A DNA stretch of 64,000 nucleotides from a virus. Both the position numbers and the translations under genes were made by a program. The stretch spans positions 1 to 64,000 of IMG/VR virus record IMGVR_UViG_3300009185_000001. The stretch is one strand, 5' to 3'. Positions 1-7,305 of the stretch are shown here, one piece after another. The stretch's first letter is position 1; each line of letters begins with the position of its first letter. The notes beneath the pieces are model-generated. The model did no database searches. It saw only the letters and a program-made list of their open reading frames with translations, and was not told the origin of the DNA.

Positions 1-17
1 TAAATTTTAAGAAGTAG

Positions 18-554
18 TTATTGTTCTATTATTTGTTCTATTTTACGAGTATTAAATAATTCGTCCAGTCTTTCCATTGGGTATAATTTGTCTTTTGGAA
101 GATAGTAGTTATTAATATTCAGAGAGGAGAATATTTTAGTTGGTTGTTGTTGCATTATTTTCCTTGTTGTCCATCCAAGAAATTTTATATTAGTTTCAGA
201 GATGTATTCTGCTAGGATAAGAATATCGGAGCATTTATTGATTTCCCATTCTTTTACTAGGAGGTTAAATGCTTTTTGGTATGTTTTAACATCAAGGGTA
301 ACAATTTTACTATCATCTATTTTAATTTTGAAATCTATGTGATTGTCACCTTTTGGTCTAAATTTTAGATCTGGTTCTAGGTTATATTTTTTTCCTAGGG
401 CGATTTCTCCTGCTAGTCCTATGGTTTGTTCTCTATATTTGTCATCTTTATAATATCTTTTTCCTTTCAGGGAATTTTCAGAATTGGGTTTATCCTTTCT
501 GTGGAGGTCTTGTCGTTCCTCGGCTATTTGTCTTGTATTTGATTTTTCGTGCAT
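18..554 (-). CDS. Putative PD-(D/E)XK-fold nuclease
   Basis: A protein of about 178 residues with a central block that looks like a restriction-endonuclease fold: a GEIAL helix, then an Asp in a strand (HIDFKI), then a strand carrying the D-V-K signature (TLDVKTYQ), then a hydrophobic strand (DILILAEY). This E-x(n)-D-x(n)-D-x-K order is typical of the PD-(D/E)XK superfamily. The N-terminal 45 residues are highly charged. I chose the ATG at 554, four bases after the stop of the upstream gene; an in-frame TTG at 566 would overlap that gene. The assignment rests on the motif only; the target (DNA or RNA) is unknown. Confidence 0.5.
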   Translation of the reverse strand: MHEKSNTRQIAEERQDLHRKDKPNSENSLKGKRYYKDDKYREQTIGLAGEIALGKKYNLEPDLKFRPKGDNHIDFKIKIDDSKIVTLDVKTYQKAFNLLVKEWEINKCSDILILAEYISETNIKFLGWTTRKIMQQQPTKIFSSLNINNYYLPKDKLYPMERLDELFNTRKIEQIIEQ

Positions 555-558
555 AATT

Positions 559-1032
559 TTAAACAATAAACCATTCTGGTGTATTTCCCATCTTCCATTT
601 AGAGAATTCTTTTTTGTCCTTGATATAATAGGTACGATATGCCTTTACCGGATCTTGGTCTTTGTATTCAGGAGGCATTGCTTGGGCGAAGTTTGTCATT
701 TCTCCTTCTGGAATAAAGTTGGCATGATTCCTGCATGTTTGGAAAATAGGATATGATTTGTGTTGCTTTCCATAGCGTCTTGTATATTCTTGGAATAGTT
801 CTTCGGTCATTTCACATAGCCAGTTAAAGTTACTTCTAGTTTGTCGTGTCCACTTGGAACAAGGATGATTCAAATGTGCCATCTTATAAACTCCTTCTAC
901 TGTGTCATTTGAATGAACCCGAATGGCAGTTGAAAGCATTTGGGTATGTTCGAGAATCATTTTCACGCAATGCTTATCGCTATGATATTGAGCAGCTTGT
1001 TTTGGATTGTTTGACAAGATAAAAATATTCAT
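559..1032 (-). CDS. Conserved phage protein, possible DNA glycosylase-like family
   Basis: A 157-residue protein beginning MNIFILSNNPKQAAQYHSDK. It belongs to a family I recognise from many phages, with the blocks DKHCVKMILEHTQMLSTA, HLNHPCSKW and QAMPPEY. Members are usually annotated hypothetical and sometimes as pyrimidine-dimer DNA glycosylase-like. The many conserved His/Cys/Trp residues suggest an enzyme, but I cannot identify catalytic residues with certainty. It is co-directional with the nuclease-like gene downstream. A sigma-70-like promoter (1039-1067) lies so close to the ATG that transcription would start almost at the start codon. Confidence 0.6.
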   Translation of the reverse strand: MNIFILSNNPKQAAQYHSDKHCVKMILEHTQMLSTAIRVHSNDTVEGVYKMAHLNHPCSKWTRQTRSNFNWLCEMTEELFQEYTRRYGKQHKSYPIFQTCRNHANFIPEGEMTNFAQAMPPEYKDQDPVKAYRTYYIKDKKEFSKWKMGNTPEWFIV

Positions 1033-1038
1033 GAGTTG

Positions 1039-1067
1039 AGATTACATTGTGAAAACTTTCCCGTCAA
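1039..1067 (-). promoter_or_regulatory. Sigma-70-type promoter before 559-1032 gene
   Basis: Read on the minus strand: -35 TTGACG at 1067-1062, a 17-base spacer, and -10 TAATCT at 1044-1039. The expected start point is about 1032, which is the A of the ATG, so the transcript would be leaderless or nearly so. Confidence 0.55.
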
Positions 1068-1089
1068 GCATAAATATTAAAATAATAAG

Positions 1090-1296
1090 ATGAAAGACCA
1101 AAAAAATTCCAATACATTATCCTTCGAGGAATATTATCAAATCGTAGAAAAAAAAGAAAAATCAAAAAGAGATGCTTGTTATTACAAAGTAAAGGCAAGA
1201 TATAAGGTTTGGCCTTCAGCTTATGGTTCTGGTGCTTTATCAGCTTGCCGTAAGCGTGGAGCTAAAAATTGGGGAAACAAGAGTAAAAATAAATGA
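1090..1296 (+). CDS. Small basic phage protein (YKVWPSAYGSGA motif)
   Basis: A 68-residue Lys/Arg-rich protein. Its C-terminal half has the motif RYKVWPSAYGSGALSACRKR followed by GAKNWGNKS, which I recognise from small proteins of T4-like marine phages; no function is established. It could bind nucleic acid. A late-promoter-like ATAAATATTA lies upstream (about 1071-1080). It begins a run of four short basic plus-strand genes ending at 2263. Confidence 0.6.
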   Translation: MKDQKNSNTLSFEEYYQIVEKKEKSKRDACYYKVKARYKVWPSAYGSGALSACRKRGAKNWGNKSKNK

Positions 1297-1345
1297 TAAC
1301 AGAATTTGAAGTTGATAAAACAAAAAAATATAGAGGAATATAAAA

Positions 1346-1621
1346 ATGAAAACATTTAATGAAACATTTGAAATGTTGATGGAAGGGTTTGAGAAGGAAA
1401 AGAAAGAAGGGTTGCATGGTTGGTTTTCAAGAAATCATGGAAAGGGATGGGTAAATTGTAAAAAAAGTAGAAAGGGCCACATAGTACCGTGTGGTAGAAA
1501 AAAGGCAAGCGGTGGTAGTTATCCAGCTTGCAGACCTACACTATCCGCTTGTAATTCAAGAAAAAGATTAAAAAAAGGATCAAAGAGAATATCTTGGAAA
1601 AAAGGCGATAAGACTAAATGA
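1346..1621 (+). CDS. Small basic Cys-containing protein with capsid-targeting-like N-terminus
   Basis: A 91-residue protein. Its N-terminus, MKTFNETFEMLMEG, resembles the T4 internal-protein capsid-targeting sequence MKTYQEFIAEA and includes a possible prohead-protease site of type L-x-E before Gly. The remainder is very basic with paired Cys (WVNCKKSRKGHIVPCGRKK, YPACRPTLSAC), so metal binding or DNA binding is possible. A GAGGA ribosome-binding site precedes the ATG. Its stop overlaps the next start (ATGA). Confidence 0.55.
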   Translation: MKTFNETFEMLMEGFEKEKKEGLHGWFSRNHGKGWVNCKKSRKGHIVPCGRKKASGGSYPACRPTLSACNSRKRLKKGSKRISWKKGDKTK

Positions 1622-1995
1622 AAAACAAAGACCAAATATTATTGGAAAGTATTTATAATAAAATTCTTTTAGAAAAAAAAGAAACTCTTTCGATTGACGA
1701 ATTTATCGATAAACGTTCCGCTGGTGCAAAAAAGATTCAGCAACAAGCAGAAGCAAAAGGCGGACCAGCATTATTAACATCTGTACATTTTAAGGCAAAA
1801 GAAAAACCATACGAATACTGTTCAAATAATTTTGATGACATCGAAAATATTACAAAAAAAGCCGATGAAGTATTTGATAAATTAAAGAATTGGAAAGAGA
1901 TGTCCCAAAGAGATTTTCAACATTATATGGGAATGTTAGAAGCATATGGCGAGATTTTTATAAAGATAAAGAAACCGAATAGTTTGGTTAAGTAA
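1618..1995 (+). CDS. Hypothetical protein with shared N-terminal (capsid-targeting-like) motif
   Basis: A 125-residue protein of unknown function. It starts MKNKDQILLESIYNKILLEK, almost the same N-terminus as the proteins ending at 3775, 5150 and 18955, whose bodies are unrelated. L-L-E sites at residues 8-10 and 17-19 fit the (L/I)-x-E rule of T4-type prohead protease. The body is mixed helical and charged with no recognisable domain. It is translationally coupled to the preceding gene by a 4-base overlap. Confidence 0.6.
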   Translation: MKNKDQILLESIYNKILLEKKETLSIDEFIDKRSAGAKKIQQQAEAKGGPALLTSVHFKAKEKPYEYCSNNFDDIENITKKADEVFDKLKNWKEMSQRDFQHYMGMLEAYGEIFIKIKKPNSLVK

Positions 1996-1999
1996 TATT

Positions 2000-2263
2000 A
2001 TGCCCTATACAATAAAAAAGAAAAAACAAGGATACAAAGTCTGTAAAAAAACTGGTGGAAAATGCTTTAGTAAAAAACCTCTTACAAAAAAAGGGGCAGT
2101 TGCTCAGATGGGAGCAATTATGTCAAATGAAAATAAAACACCATTAGAACTTCTTTTCATTGAAGCTTGTTGGAACAATTACAAACAAGTTGGAATGAAA
2201 AAGAAAGGAAGTAAAATGGTTCCTAATTGTGTTCTTAAAAAGAAATCAAAGACTAAACGGTAG
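2000..2263 (+). CDS. Small Lys-rich phage protein
   Basis: An 87-residue, strongly basic protein. Two blocks are familiar from small phage proteins: GYKVCKKTGGKCFSKKPLTK near the N-terminus, and YKQVGMKKKGSKMVPNC at the C-terminus. Spaced Cys residues and the Lys load suggest a nucleic-acid-binding or virion-packaged protein; the function is unknown. It follows the previous gene by four bases and its end overlaps the convergent gene 2246-2644. Confidence 0.6.
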   Translation: MPYTIKKKKQGYKVCKKTGGKCFSKKPLTKKGAVAQMGAIMSNENKTPLELLFIEACWNNYKQVGMKKKGSKMVPNCVLKKKSKTKR

Positions 2264-2644
2264 GGGATTGTCTTTGTTTTCTGTGATTTGAAATTCTATA
2301 TTAAAGGGTTTCTTAATAGGTCGAATGAAGAAACAATCTGGATGTTTTCCTAAATACTGAAGAGTCACGGGACATAGAGTTCCTTGCATGTCTTTATATT
2401 CATATAAAGCCCAGTCATCGCCCATATCTTCCACTTTTTTAATTTCTATCTGATCATCGAAATTTTTTTCCAATGAGAATTCAATATCGATTCCACGATG
2501 GCTTCCTGCCCATACGCCCTGTTCTTTAAGAACATAATCAATTAGTTCGCTAAAACCTCCTACAAAAGGTTCTTTTTCGATGCTTTTTGAGGCATCATCG
2601 AACATCCACGTTCCACTTTCTTTATAAATTGTTATCGTTTGCAT
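2246..2644 (-). CDS. Conserved hypothetical protein (DUF6717-like)
   Basis: A 132-residue acidic protein. The N-terminal TITIYKESGTWMFDDASK and the following KEPFVGGFSELID, with GDDWALYEYKDMQGTLCPV further on, resemble the DUF6717 family of phage and bacterial proteins. The family assignment is from memory of the pattern and no function is known. The gene overlaps both the convergent gene before it and the start of the 2622-3110 gene. Confidence 0.5.
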   Translation of the reverse strand: MQTITIYKESGTWMFDDASKSIEKEPFVGGFSELIDYVLKEQGVWAGSHRGIDIEFSLEKNFDDQIEIKKVEDMGDDWALYEYKDMQGTLCPVTLQYLGKHPDCFFIRPIKKPFNIEFQITENKDNPLPFSL

Positions 2645-3110
2645 TGATTTTTGGTGTTAGAATATACTTTCTTATAGCATCTCTATCATCAATGTCAACA
2701 TCAAAATTGTTTTTTATAAAACCAGTAGTAACAAACCTGTCGTATAATCTTGCTCTGTTCTTGTCATTTTTGTTAGCAATAAAATATACATCCTTCACAT
2801 AACGAATATATTGAGTAATAAATTGATTGAAAATATTTATTACTGCACCAAATACTTTTTGAGAAGCTCCTTTTTCGCCAGTATTTAAAATCGACATAGG
2901 GTGTTCTTCATATTCTTCATTTGTATTAGAAAATAAAAAACTGGTTGATTTAGTATCTTTTTGTATAGAAAAGACAACATCATATGTCAATCTACCAATA
3001 CTAAATTCGTAACTTATATCAACTTCTTTTCCCCTATCTTTTAGTGTTTTGTTTATGTTTTCCGGAACATAATCAAATGCTTCTAGATAGAAAAATTCTT
3101 TAAACTTCAT
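2622..3110 (-). CDS. Hypothetical phage protein
   Basis: A 162-residue protein beginning MKFKEFFYLEAFDYV, reminiscent of T4 capsid-targeting peptides, although its L-E-A lacks a perfect L-x-E. The C-terminal part (YVKDVYFIANKNDKNRARLY) resembles a conserved block of large-phage proteins of unknown role. The ATG overlaps the stop of the upstream gene by four bases, so the two are probably translated together. Confidence 0.5.
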   Translation of the reverse strand: MKFKEFFYLEAFDYVPENINKTLKDRGKEVDISYEFSIGRLTYDVVFSIQKDTKSTSFLFSNTNEEYEEHPMSILNTGEKGASQKVFGAVINIFNQFITQYIRYVKDVYFIANKNDKNRARLYDRFVTTGFIKNNFDVDIDDRDAIRKYILTPKINANDNNL

Positions 3111-3775
3111 TCCAACGGACCTTTAAGAGCGTTTTTTAATTCCTTTTCATACCCACCAATTACATCCACAAGAGTTTTTGGAATTTGCATACCTTTCATA
3201 AAGTATAGATATGCACATCTTTTTGCGGTATCTGGATTCGTAGCAATGATTTTTAACATTGGTTCTGGAACTAATTTATTTTTATGAAGATATTCAAGAG
3301 CCTTATCAAGTGCTTCGGGTGCGGTTGGTATTGATGGAGATTGAGCGTATTCAATAGCAGCTTTATCTGCATAATCATCTGCTGTCATTCCTTGTTGTGC
3401 ATTAGCACCTCCTGCTGTTGCTGCTGTCATTGCTGCGGCTGCTCCCATGCTTTTGAGCCAGTTTTCCTGTACAATTGAATAAGCTTCTTTTAAAGAATCT
3501 AAATCATTTTCTTTTTTGCAACATTTTGATCCACAATTACATTTTCCCTTTTTATGTTTCTTAGATTCGGTTATATCATCTCCACCGTCTTCGTCACCTT
3601 CATCTCCACCTTCTACCATATCTCCACCTTCAAAATCTTGAGAGTCTGTAGATGTTGGTTCTTCGGCGGTTATGTCTTCTTCGGTTTCGTCTTTAAAACC
3701 TTCCATATCATCATCTTCTTTTAACAAAATTTTGATATATGCTTCTTCTAAATTTATTTTGTCGGATTTATTCAT
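3107..3775 (-). CDS. Acidic protein with capsid-targeting-like N-terminus
   Basis: A 222-residue protein. The N-terminus MNKSDKINLEEAYIKILLKE matches the recurrent motif seen on four other proteins here and has L-E-E and L-K-E candidate cleavage sites. It is followed by a very acidic stretch (about residues 20-68), a Cys cluster (KCNCGSKCCKK), a second copy-like segment (DLDSLKEAYSIVQEN) and an Ala-rich hydrophobic segment (MGAAAAMTAATAGGANA). The C-terminal 90 residues look helical. An internal head protein processed by the prohead protease would fit; this is inference. Confidence 0.5.
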   Translation of the reverse strand: MNKSDKINLEEAYIKILLKEDDDMEGFKDETEEDITAEEPTSTDSQDFEGGDMVEGGDEGDEDGGDDITESKKHKKGKCNCGSKCCKKENDLDSLKEAYSIVQENWLKSMGAAAAMTAATAGGANAQQGMTADDYADKAAIEYAQSPSIPTAPEALDKALEYLHKNKLVPEPMLKIIATNPDTAKRCAYLYFMKGMQIPKTLVDVIGGYEKELKNALKGPLE

Positions 3776-3815
3776 ATTATTTTATGTTTTTTTACAATTT
3801 CGGATCGTCTTTTGA

Positions 3816-5150
3816 TTATGGATTGTAATCTACTGCTATGCTATCCGGTCTTTCGCCAGAAAGTACTTCTCCTCCTCCACCTTTATATAGAAATGGATAC
3901 TTTTCTTTTGGATAGAATTCTTCAAAATACTCTTTTGCAATGCCAGCGTTTAAAAGGTTTTCTATTTGAATTTTATTTTTTCCTATAAACGTCCGCTTTA
4001 GCGCAAGTGCGTTTTTGGGTTCAAAATTTACTAACATCGGGGGAGAACTCCATTGAGGTTCTCCTTCATATCTTGGAACTCTTTTTGCAGTCTCATGGAA
4101 CATTTCACCTTCTACTACGCCTTGAGCAGGTACATATCCATTATATTTATATACAAAAAGTTCTGGCTCTAATAATTTAAATCTTTTATCATATTTATGT
4201 ATTAAATTTTTATTTATACTTTTCTCTCCTTTATATCCATGCCATCCTCCTTTGTTTTTGTTATTAAGCATTTCTTCGTCAAACAATCCCAACTCTATTC
4301 CTCTTTTATTTGCCCAAAAATAACGTTTGTCAGTATATCCTACGAGTTCACCATCTAAAAAGCATTTAAGTCTTTGTGCAAAATAATATAAAAGGGTTAC
4401 TTGTCTACCTTTTGGATCCTCTTTAAGATTTCCATTTTCATATTCCTGTCCCTCCCACATACCGTTTCCTTGTTCATCAAGATCTGTTGCTTCATCATTG
4501 ATATAGTATATCCCATCTATCCATCCATCTTTTACGTCTTCTTCGGGAGTTTCGCCTTCATCTTTTGTTTTGATACTTTGAATAGCTACGTTTTCTGCTC
4601 TATTTCCAAAAACAGGTAAATTTAATAATTTTCTTGCAGTTTTAAATATATCAAAAAGCTCTCTCGACCTTCCGGGAATTGGATTAGGACGTTTTTCTGT
4701 TTTCATCGATCCAAAACTTTTAACTCCATACATATATTGATTATAATTATTAGTGGCTAGCAATTCTTGTGGATTTTCATCTGATGATAAAGTTTTTAAT
4801 ATCATTTCTAGAATTGTACGTGAATCCAGCGTTTCTTTATTATGTTCTAAGTCTGTAATCGGCATACCTGCATCCTTAAATTTTTTTAATATATTAAGTA
4901 TTGCATTAACTGCTTCTAAATTGTTTGGATCAGATTTAAAGAAATCTAACGCGTTTTTTAATGCTTCCTCAAGTAATTTTCGTTCTTGCTCATTCCTTAC
5001 GTTCAATCTTTGAACTTTGCCCGGTGTTATTATTTTTTTTCCATAACCAATTGATCTATTACTGCCGCCATAAGATGCTCTGTCTCTTATCATTTCATTG
5101 AAAACCTTTAAATACGCATTTTCTAATAATATTGTATCTTTATTTCTCAT
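3816..5150 (-). CDS. Large hypothetical protein with capsid-targeting-like N-terminus
   Basis: A 444-residue protein of unknown function. MRNKDTILLENAYLKVFNEM repeats the shared N-terminal motif, with L-L-E before Asn as a possible processing site. The middle and C-terminal parts are rich in Tyr, Trp, Gly and Asn with no domain I recognise. Upstream on its strand is GGTAAGTAGAAATAC, close to the late-promoter-like motif, with little Shine-Dalgarno. It is probably a late, head-associated protein. Confidence 0.5.
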   Translation of the reverse strand: MRNKDTILLENAYLKVFNEMIRDRASYGGSNRSIGYGKKIITPGKVQRLNVRNEQERKLLEEALKNALDFFKSDPNNLEAVNAILNILKKFKDAGMPITDLEHNKETLDSRTILEMILKTLSSDENPQELLATNNYNQYMYGVKSFGSMKTEKRPNPIPGRSRELFDIFKTARKLLNLPVFGNRAENVAIQSIKTKDEGETPEEDVKDGWIDGIYYINDEATDLDEQGNGMWEGQEYENGNLKEDPKGRQVTLLYYFAQRLKCFLDGELVGYTDKRYFWANKRGIELGLFDEEMLNNKNKGGWHGYKGEKSINKNLIHKYDKRFKLLEPELFVYKYNGYVPAQGVVEGEMFHETAKRVPRYEGEPQWSSPPMLVNFEPKNALALKRTFIGKNKIQIENLLNAGIAKEYFEEFYPKEKYPFLYKGGGGEVLSGERPDSIAVDYNP

Positions 5151-5262
5151 ATATTTTTTTTTATGTATTTCTACTTACCTATTTATTTGTATTTTATATA
5201 TTAAAAAAATGTATTTACATTTTTTAATTAAAGTGGTTACTCTTTAAGATAAATTTTAGCAT

Positions 5263-5502
5263 ATGACAATTAAAGAATTAATTCAGGTGGTTGAAGATGC
5301 ACACGAATTGCTCGTTGCAGATTTTAAATCTGAAACTAAAAAAACACCAAAAGATGACGATTTACTCCTTCATGTTAAAACGCTTTATAAACAAGGATTG
5401 GAAAATACAATCTTAGAAGAGTTGTTTTTAGATGATTTTAATTGTCCAGAAGACTTTGAAAAACTCGTTTTAGTATGTGCTGCTAAATTAAAATCTTCTT
5501 AA
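5263..5502 (+). CDS. Small hypothetical protein
   Basis: A 79-residue, mostly helical acidic protein (LIQVVEDAHELLVADFKSE). A late-type GATAAATT lies about ten bases before the ATG. Its 3' end overlaps the convergent nucleotidyltransferase-like gene by 20 bases. No family recognised. Confidence 0.5.
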   Translation: MTIKELIQVVEDAHELLVADFKSETKKTPKDDDLLLHVKTLYKQGLENTILEELFLDDFNCPEDFEKLVLVCAAKLKSS

Positions 5503-6187
5503 AGTATCCTGAAAAACTTTCCAAGGAAAGATCAGTATCTACGAGCTTTGCTTTATAGTCATAAAGATTTTTGATATATCCACTATGTCTTAAATTTTTA
5601 AAAACTAAATTTCCAATTGAAAATTCTCCATCAGTTTCTAATCCCACTTTTCTGAGATTTTTTATCTCATCTCGTATTTCTTTTAATTCTTCTAAAGAAA
5701 CTTTATTTTCAATCGCATTATCTATAATAGATTGCATTTCTTTTGTTTTTTTCAAAACTTCAGAATTGTTTAACGTTATTTCAGAATGAACAGGCGTTAC
5801 CAACCATTTACCTTTCTGCAAATCATAAACCGCTTTATCTTTTAATAGATCTTCTTTTTCTTTAAGATTAACTTCTACAGGATATCCCTTTATAAAAATG
5901 TCATGTTCTTTATTATATAGCTTACTTTTAACATCGAAGTAGTCCTTTATTGTAAGTTCATCACAATATCCATCTTCAATAGAAACTATGATATGCAAAT
6001 CCCAATCGCTTTCATCTGTCCATTCATAAGTGCAAAGAGATCCCGTAAGAAAAATATTTTTAATTTCTATAGGAGCTTCGATAGTATCTAAAAAGTCTTG
6101 CGAAATCGAAAGAAGTTTCTTTTTTATAGGATCATATAGATTGTTTCTAACATCCCATATTAATGGATTTAATTTTTTAGATTCCAT
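5483..6187 (-). CDS. Nucleotidyltransferase-fold protein
   Basis: A 234-residue protein. The sequence LTGSLCTYEWTDESDWDLHI (about residues 48-67) is the polymerase-beta-type nucleotidyltransferase signature: a G-S, then a D-x-D that would bind two metals. A third acidic residue may come from PVEVNL downstream. Related proteins are common in large phages, with a C-terminal block like FSIGNLVFKNLRHSGY. Substrate unknown (tRNA, protein or small-molecule nucleotidyl transfer are all possible). Confidence 0.65.
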   Translation of the reverse strand: MESKKLNPLIWDVRNNLYDPIKKKLLSISQDFLDTIEAPIEIKNIFLTGSLCTYEWTDESDWDLHIIVSIEDGYCDELTIKDYFDVKSKLYNKEHDIFIKGYPVEVNLKEKEDLLKDKAVYDLQKGKWLVTPVHSEITLNNSEVLKKTKEMQSIIDNAIENKVSLEELKEIRDEIKNLRKVGLETDGEFSIGNLVFKNLRHSGYIKNLYDYKAKLVDTDLSLESFSGYFKKILI

Positions 6188-6257
6188 GATTTTATGAATT
6201 ATAATTTATATTTATATTTAAACTGTATTTAAAATTATTAAATATTAATAATATTTT

Positions 6258-6488
6258 ATGACAATACTTAATTTTAAGTATATATTTGCAATTGTAGCAT
6301 TGTTAACATTTTTCAGTTTAGTTATATATAATATTATAGGAAAAACCGATTGTTTCTGGAATATATTCTATTCATTGGGAATTGGAAGTCTTGTTATATC
6401 AATAGCATCATTTTTATTTTTATATATAGGAAATAAAATATTTTTAAATTCAAGTTTTAAAAAAACCAATAAAAAAATTAATTATTGA
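6258..6488 (+). CDS. Small two-helix membrane protein
   Basis: A 76-residue protein with two predicted transmembrane helices (about residues 7-27 and 36-58) and a basic, Lys/Asn-rich C-terminus. There is no recognisable family. It could act in the host inner membrane. An AT-rich leader with no clear ribosome-binding site precedes it. Confidence 0.45.
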   Translation: MTILNFKYIFAIVALLTFFSLVIYNIIGKTDCFWNIFYSLGIGSLVISIASFLFLYIGNKIFLNSSFKKTNKKINY

Positions 6489-6511
6489 AATATTATTGAT
6501 TTGTATTAATT

Positions 6512-6718
6512 ATGATTATGGAAGAAATAAAATCACCTGAATTAATAGAAGAACACATTTATTTAGTTACTAGTAAAGACAAAGATGAGCAAGGAAATTC
6601 TTTGGTAGAAATTGCTCAGTTTAGAAAAAACAAATTTTGGTTTTTTGGTTGGGAAGTTCCGGAACCTGTTGAAAAATTTGAATCTTGCAAAGAATTAGTA
6701 TTTGGAATAAAGGAATAA
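6512..6718 (+). CDS. Small hypothetical protein
   Basis: A 68-residue protein with an acidic N-terminus and an aromatic segment (NKFWFFGWEVPEP). A second ATG at 6518 is an equally possible start. No family recognised. Confidence 0.45.
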   Translation: MIMEEIKSPELIEEHIYLVTSKDKDEQGNSLVEIAQFRKNKFWFFGWEVPEPVEKFESCKELVFGIKE

Positions 6719-6777
6719 AATGATGTAAGTATATTTAAATAGTTTTTTTTAATTGATGGTTGTAAATATATAAACAT

Positions 6778-7017
6778 ATGAGTAAAACAATAACACTAAG
6801 ACCCGCACAAACAGTAACAGTAGAAGAAGTAAAAATTCTTGCCGTTAGAGATCTTTTTGAAGAAAAAAAGATCATTGCTCGCATTAAAGATCTTCCAGTA
6901 GGAGTTATCCTTTGGGAAGGCGACGAAGAATATGCAGCAGCTTCTAATTGGACAAATGAATCTGCACAAGCAAGAGTCGAAGAACTTTTGAATTCTGATT
7001 CTTTGAAGTTTGTTTAA
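6778..7017 (+). CDS. Conserved small phage protein
   Basis: A 79-residue protein with the block IARIKDLPVGVILWEGDEEY followed by AAASNWTNESAQARV. This pattern recurs in small proteins of many phages; the function is unknown. A late-type GTAAATAT lies about 11 bases before the ATG. A hairpin follows its stop codon. Confidence 0.6.
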   Translation: MSKTITLRPAQTVTVEEVKILAVRDLFEEKKIIARIKDLPVGVILWEGDEEYAAASNWTNESAQARVEELLNSDSLKFV

Positions 7018-7022
7018 ATTTG

Positions 7023-7048
7023 ATGGTATCGAAAATATTTGATACCAT
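7023..7048 (+). terminator. Hairpin after small phage gene
   Basis: Inverted repeat ATGGTATC (7023-7030) / GATACCAT (7041-7048) with a 10-base loop, six bases after the stop at 7017. There is no clean T-tract, so termination is uncertain; it may instead be part of the structured region that follows. Confidence 0.4.
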
Positions 7049-7256
7049 TAAGAATAAAGCCAAATTTTTACGTACACGGTTCTCGCCGTAGTAAACAATT
7101 AGGCTCTCTGGATGAAAACTTGGAAGAGTTAGTAGTCCCCTGCGATTAAGAACGGTGCTTCCACACTGTTGGGATCGTTGGTATTTCTAGCCGTAGTTCT
7201 TTTTGTATTCTTGGACGCATAATACAACCCAACAGGCTACTTTTTAAAAAAAGTAA
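7049..7256 (+). ncRNA. Candidate structured non-coding RNA
   Basis: About 200 bases without an open frame and visibly richer in G+C than the flanks. Visible helices: ACGG/CCGT (7076-7079 with 7086-7089); GGCTCT with AGAGTT allowing G-U pairs (about 7102-7107 and 7124-7129); AAGAACGG (7148-7155) with CC...GTTCTT (7191-7201, 3-base bulge); and CTGTTGGG (7166-7173) with CCCAACAG (7228-7235). The last two interlock in a pseudoknot order (a b a' b'). It ends with TACTTTTT/AAAAAGTA, which may terminate transcription. It matches no RNA family I know. Confidence 0.35.
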
Positions 7257-7284
7257 TTGACATATATATTATTTCCTGTAATAT
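7257..7284 (+). promoter_or_regulatory. Sigma-70-type promoter before metallophosphoesterase gene
   Basis: TTGACA at 7257-7262, a 16-base spacer, TAATAT at 7279-7284, then the ATG of the phosphoesterase gene at 7306. Confidence 0.6.
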
Positions 7285-7305
7285 TAGCCCCCTAACCCAA
7301 AAATT

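Noticed and set aside
7049-7256. Self-splicing group I intron or tmRNA fragment
   Set aside because: No recognisable P7/P3 core, no exon boundaries and no tag reading frame or tRNA-like ends could be found.
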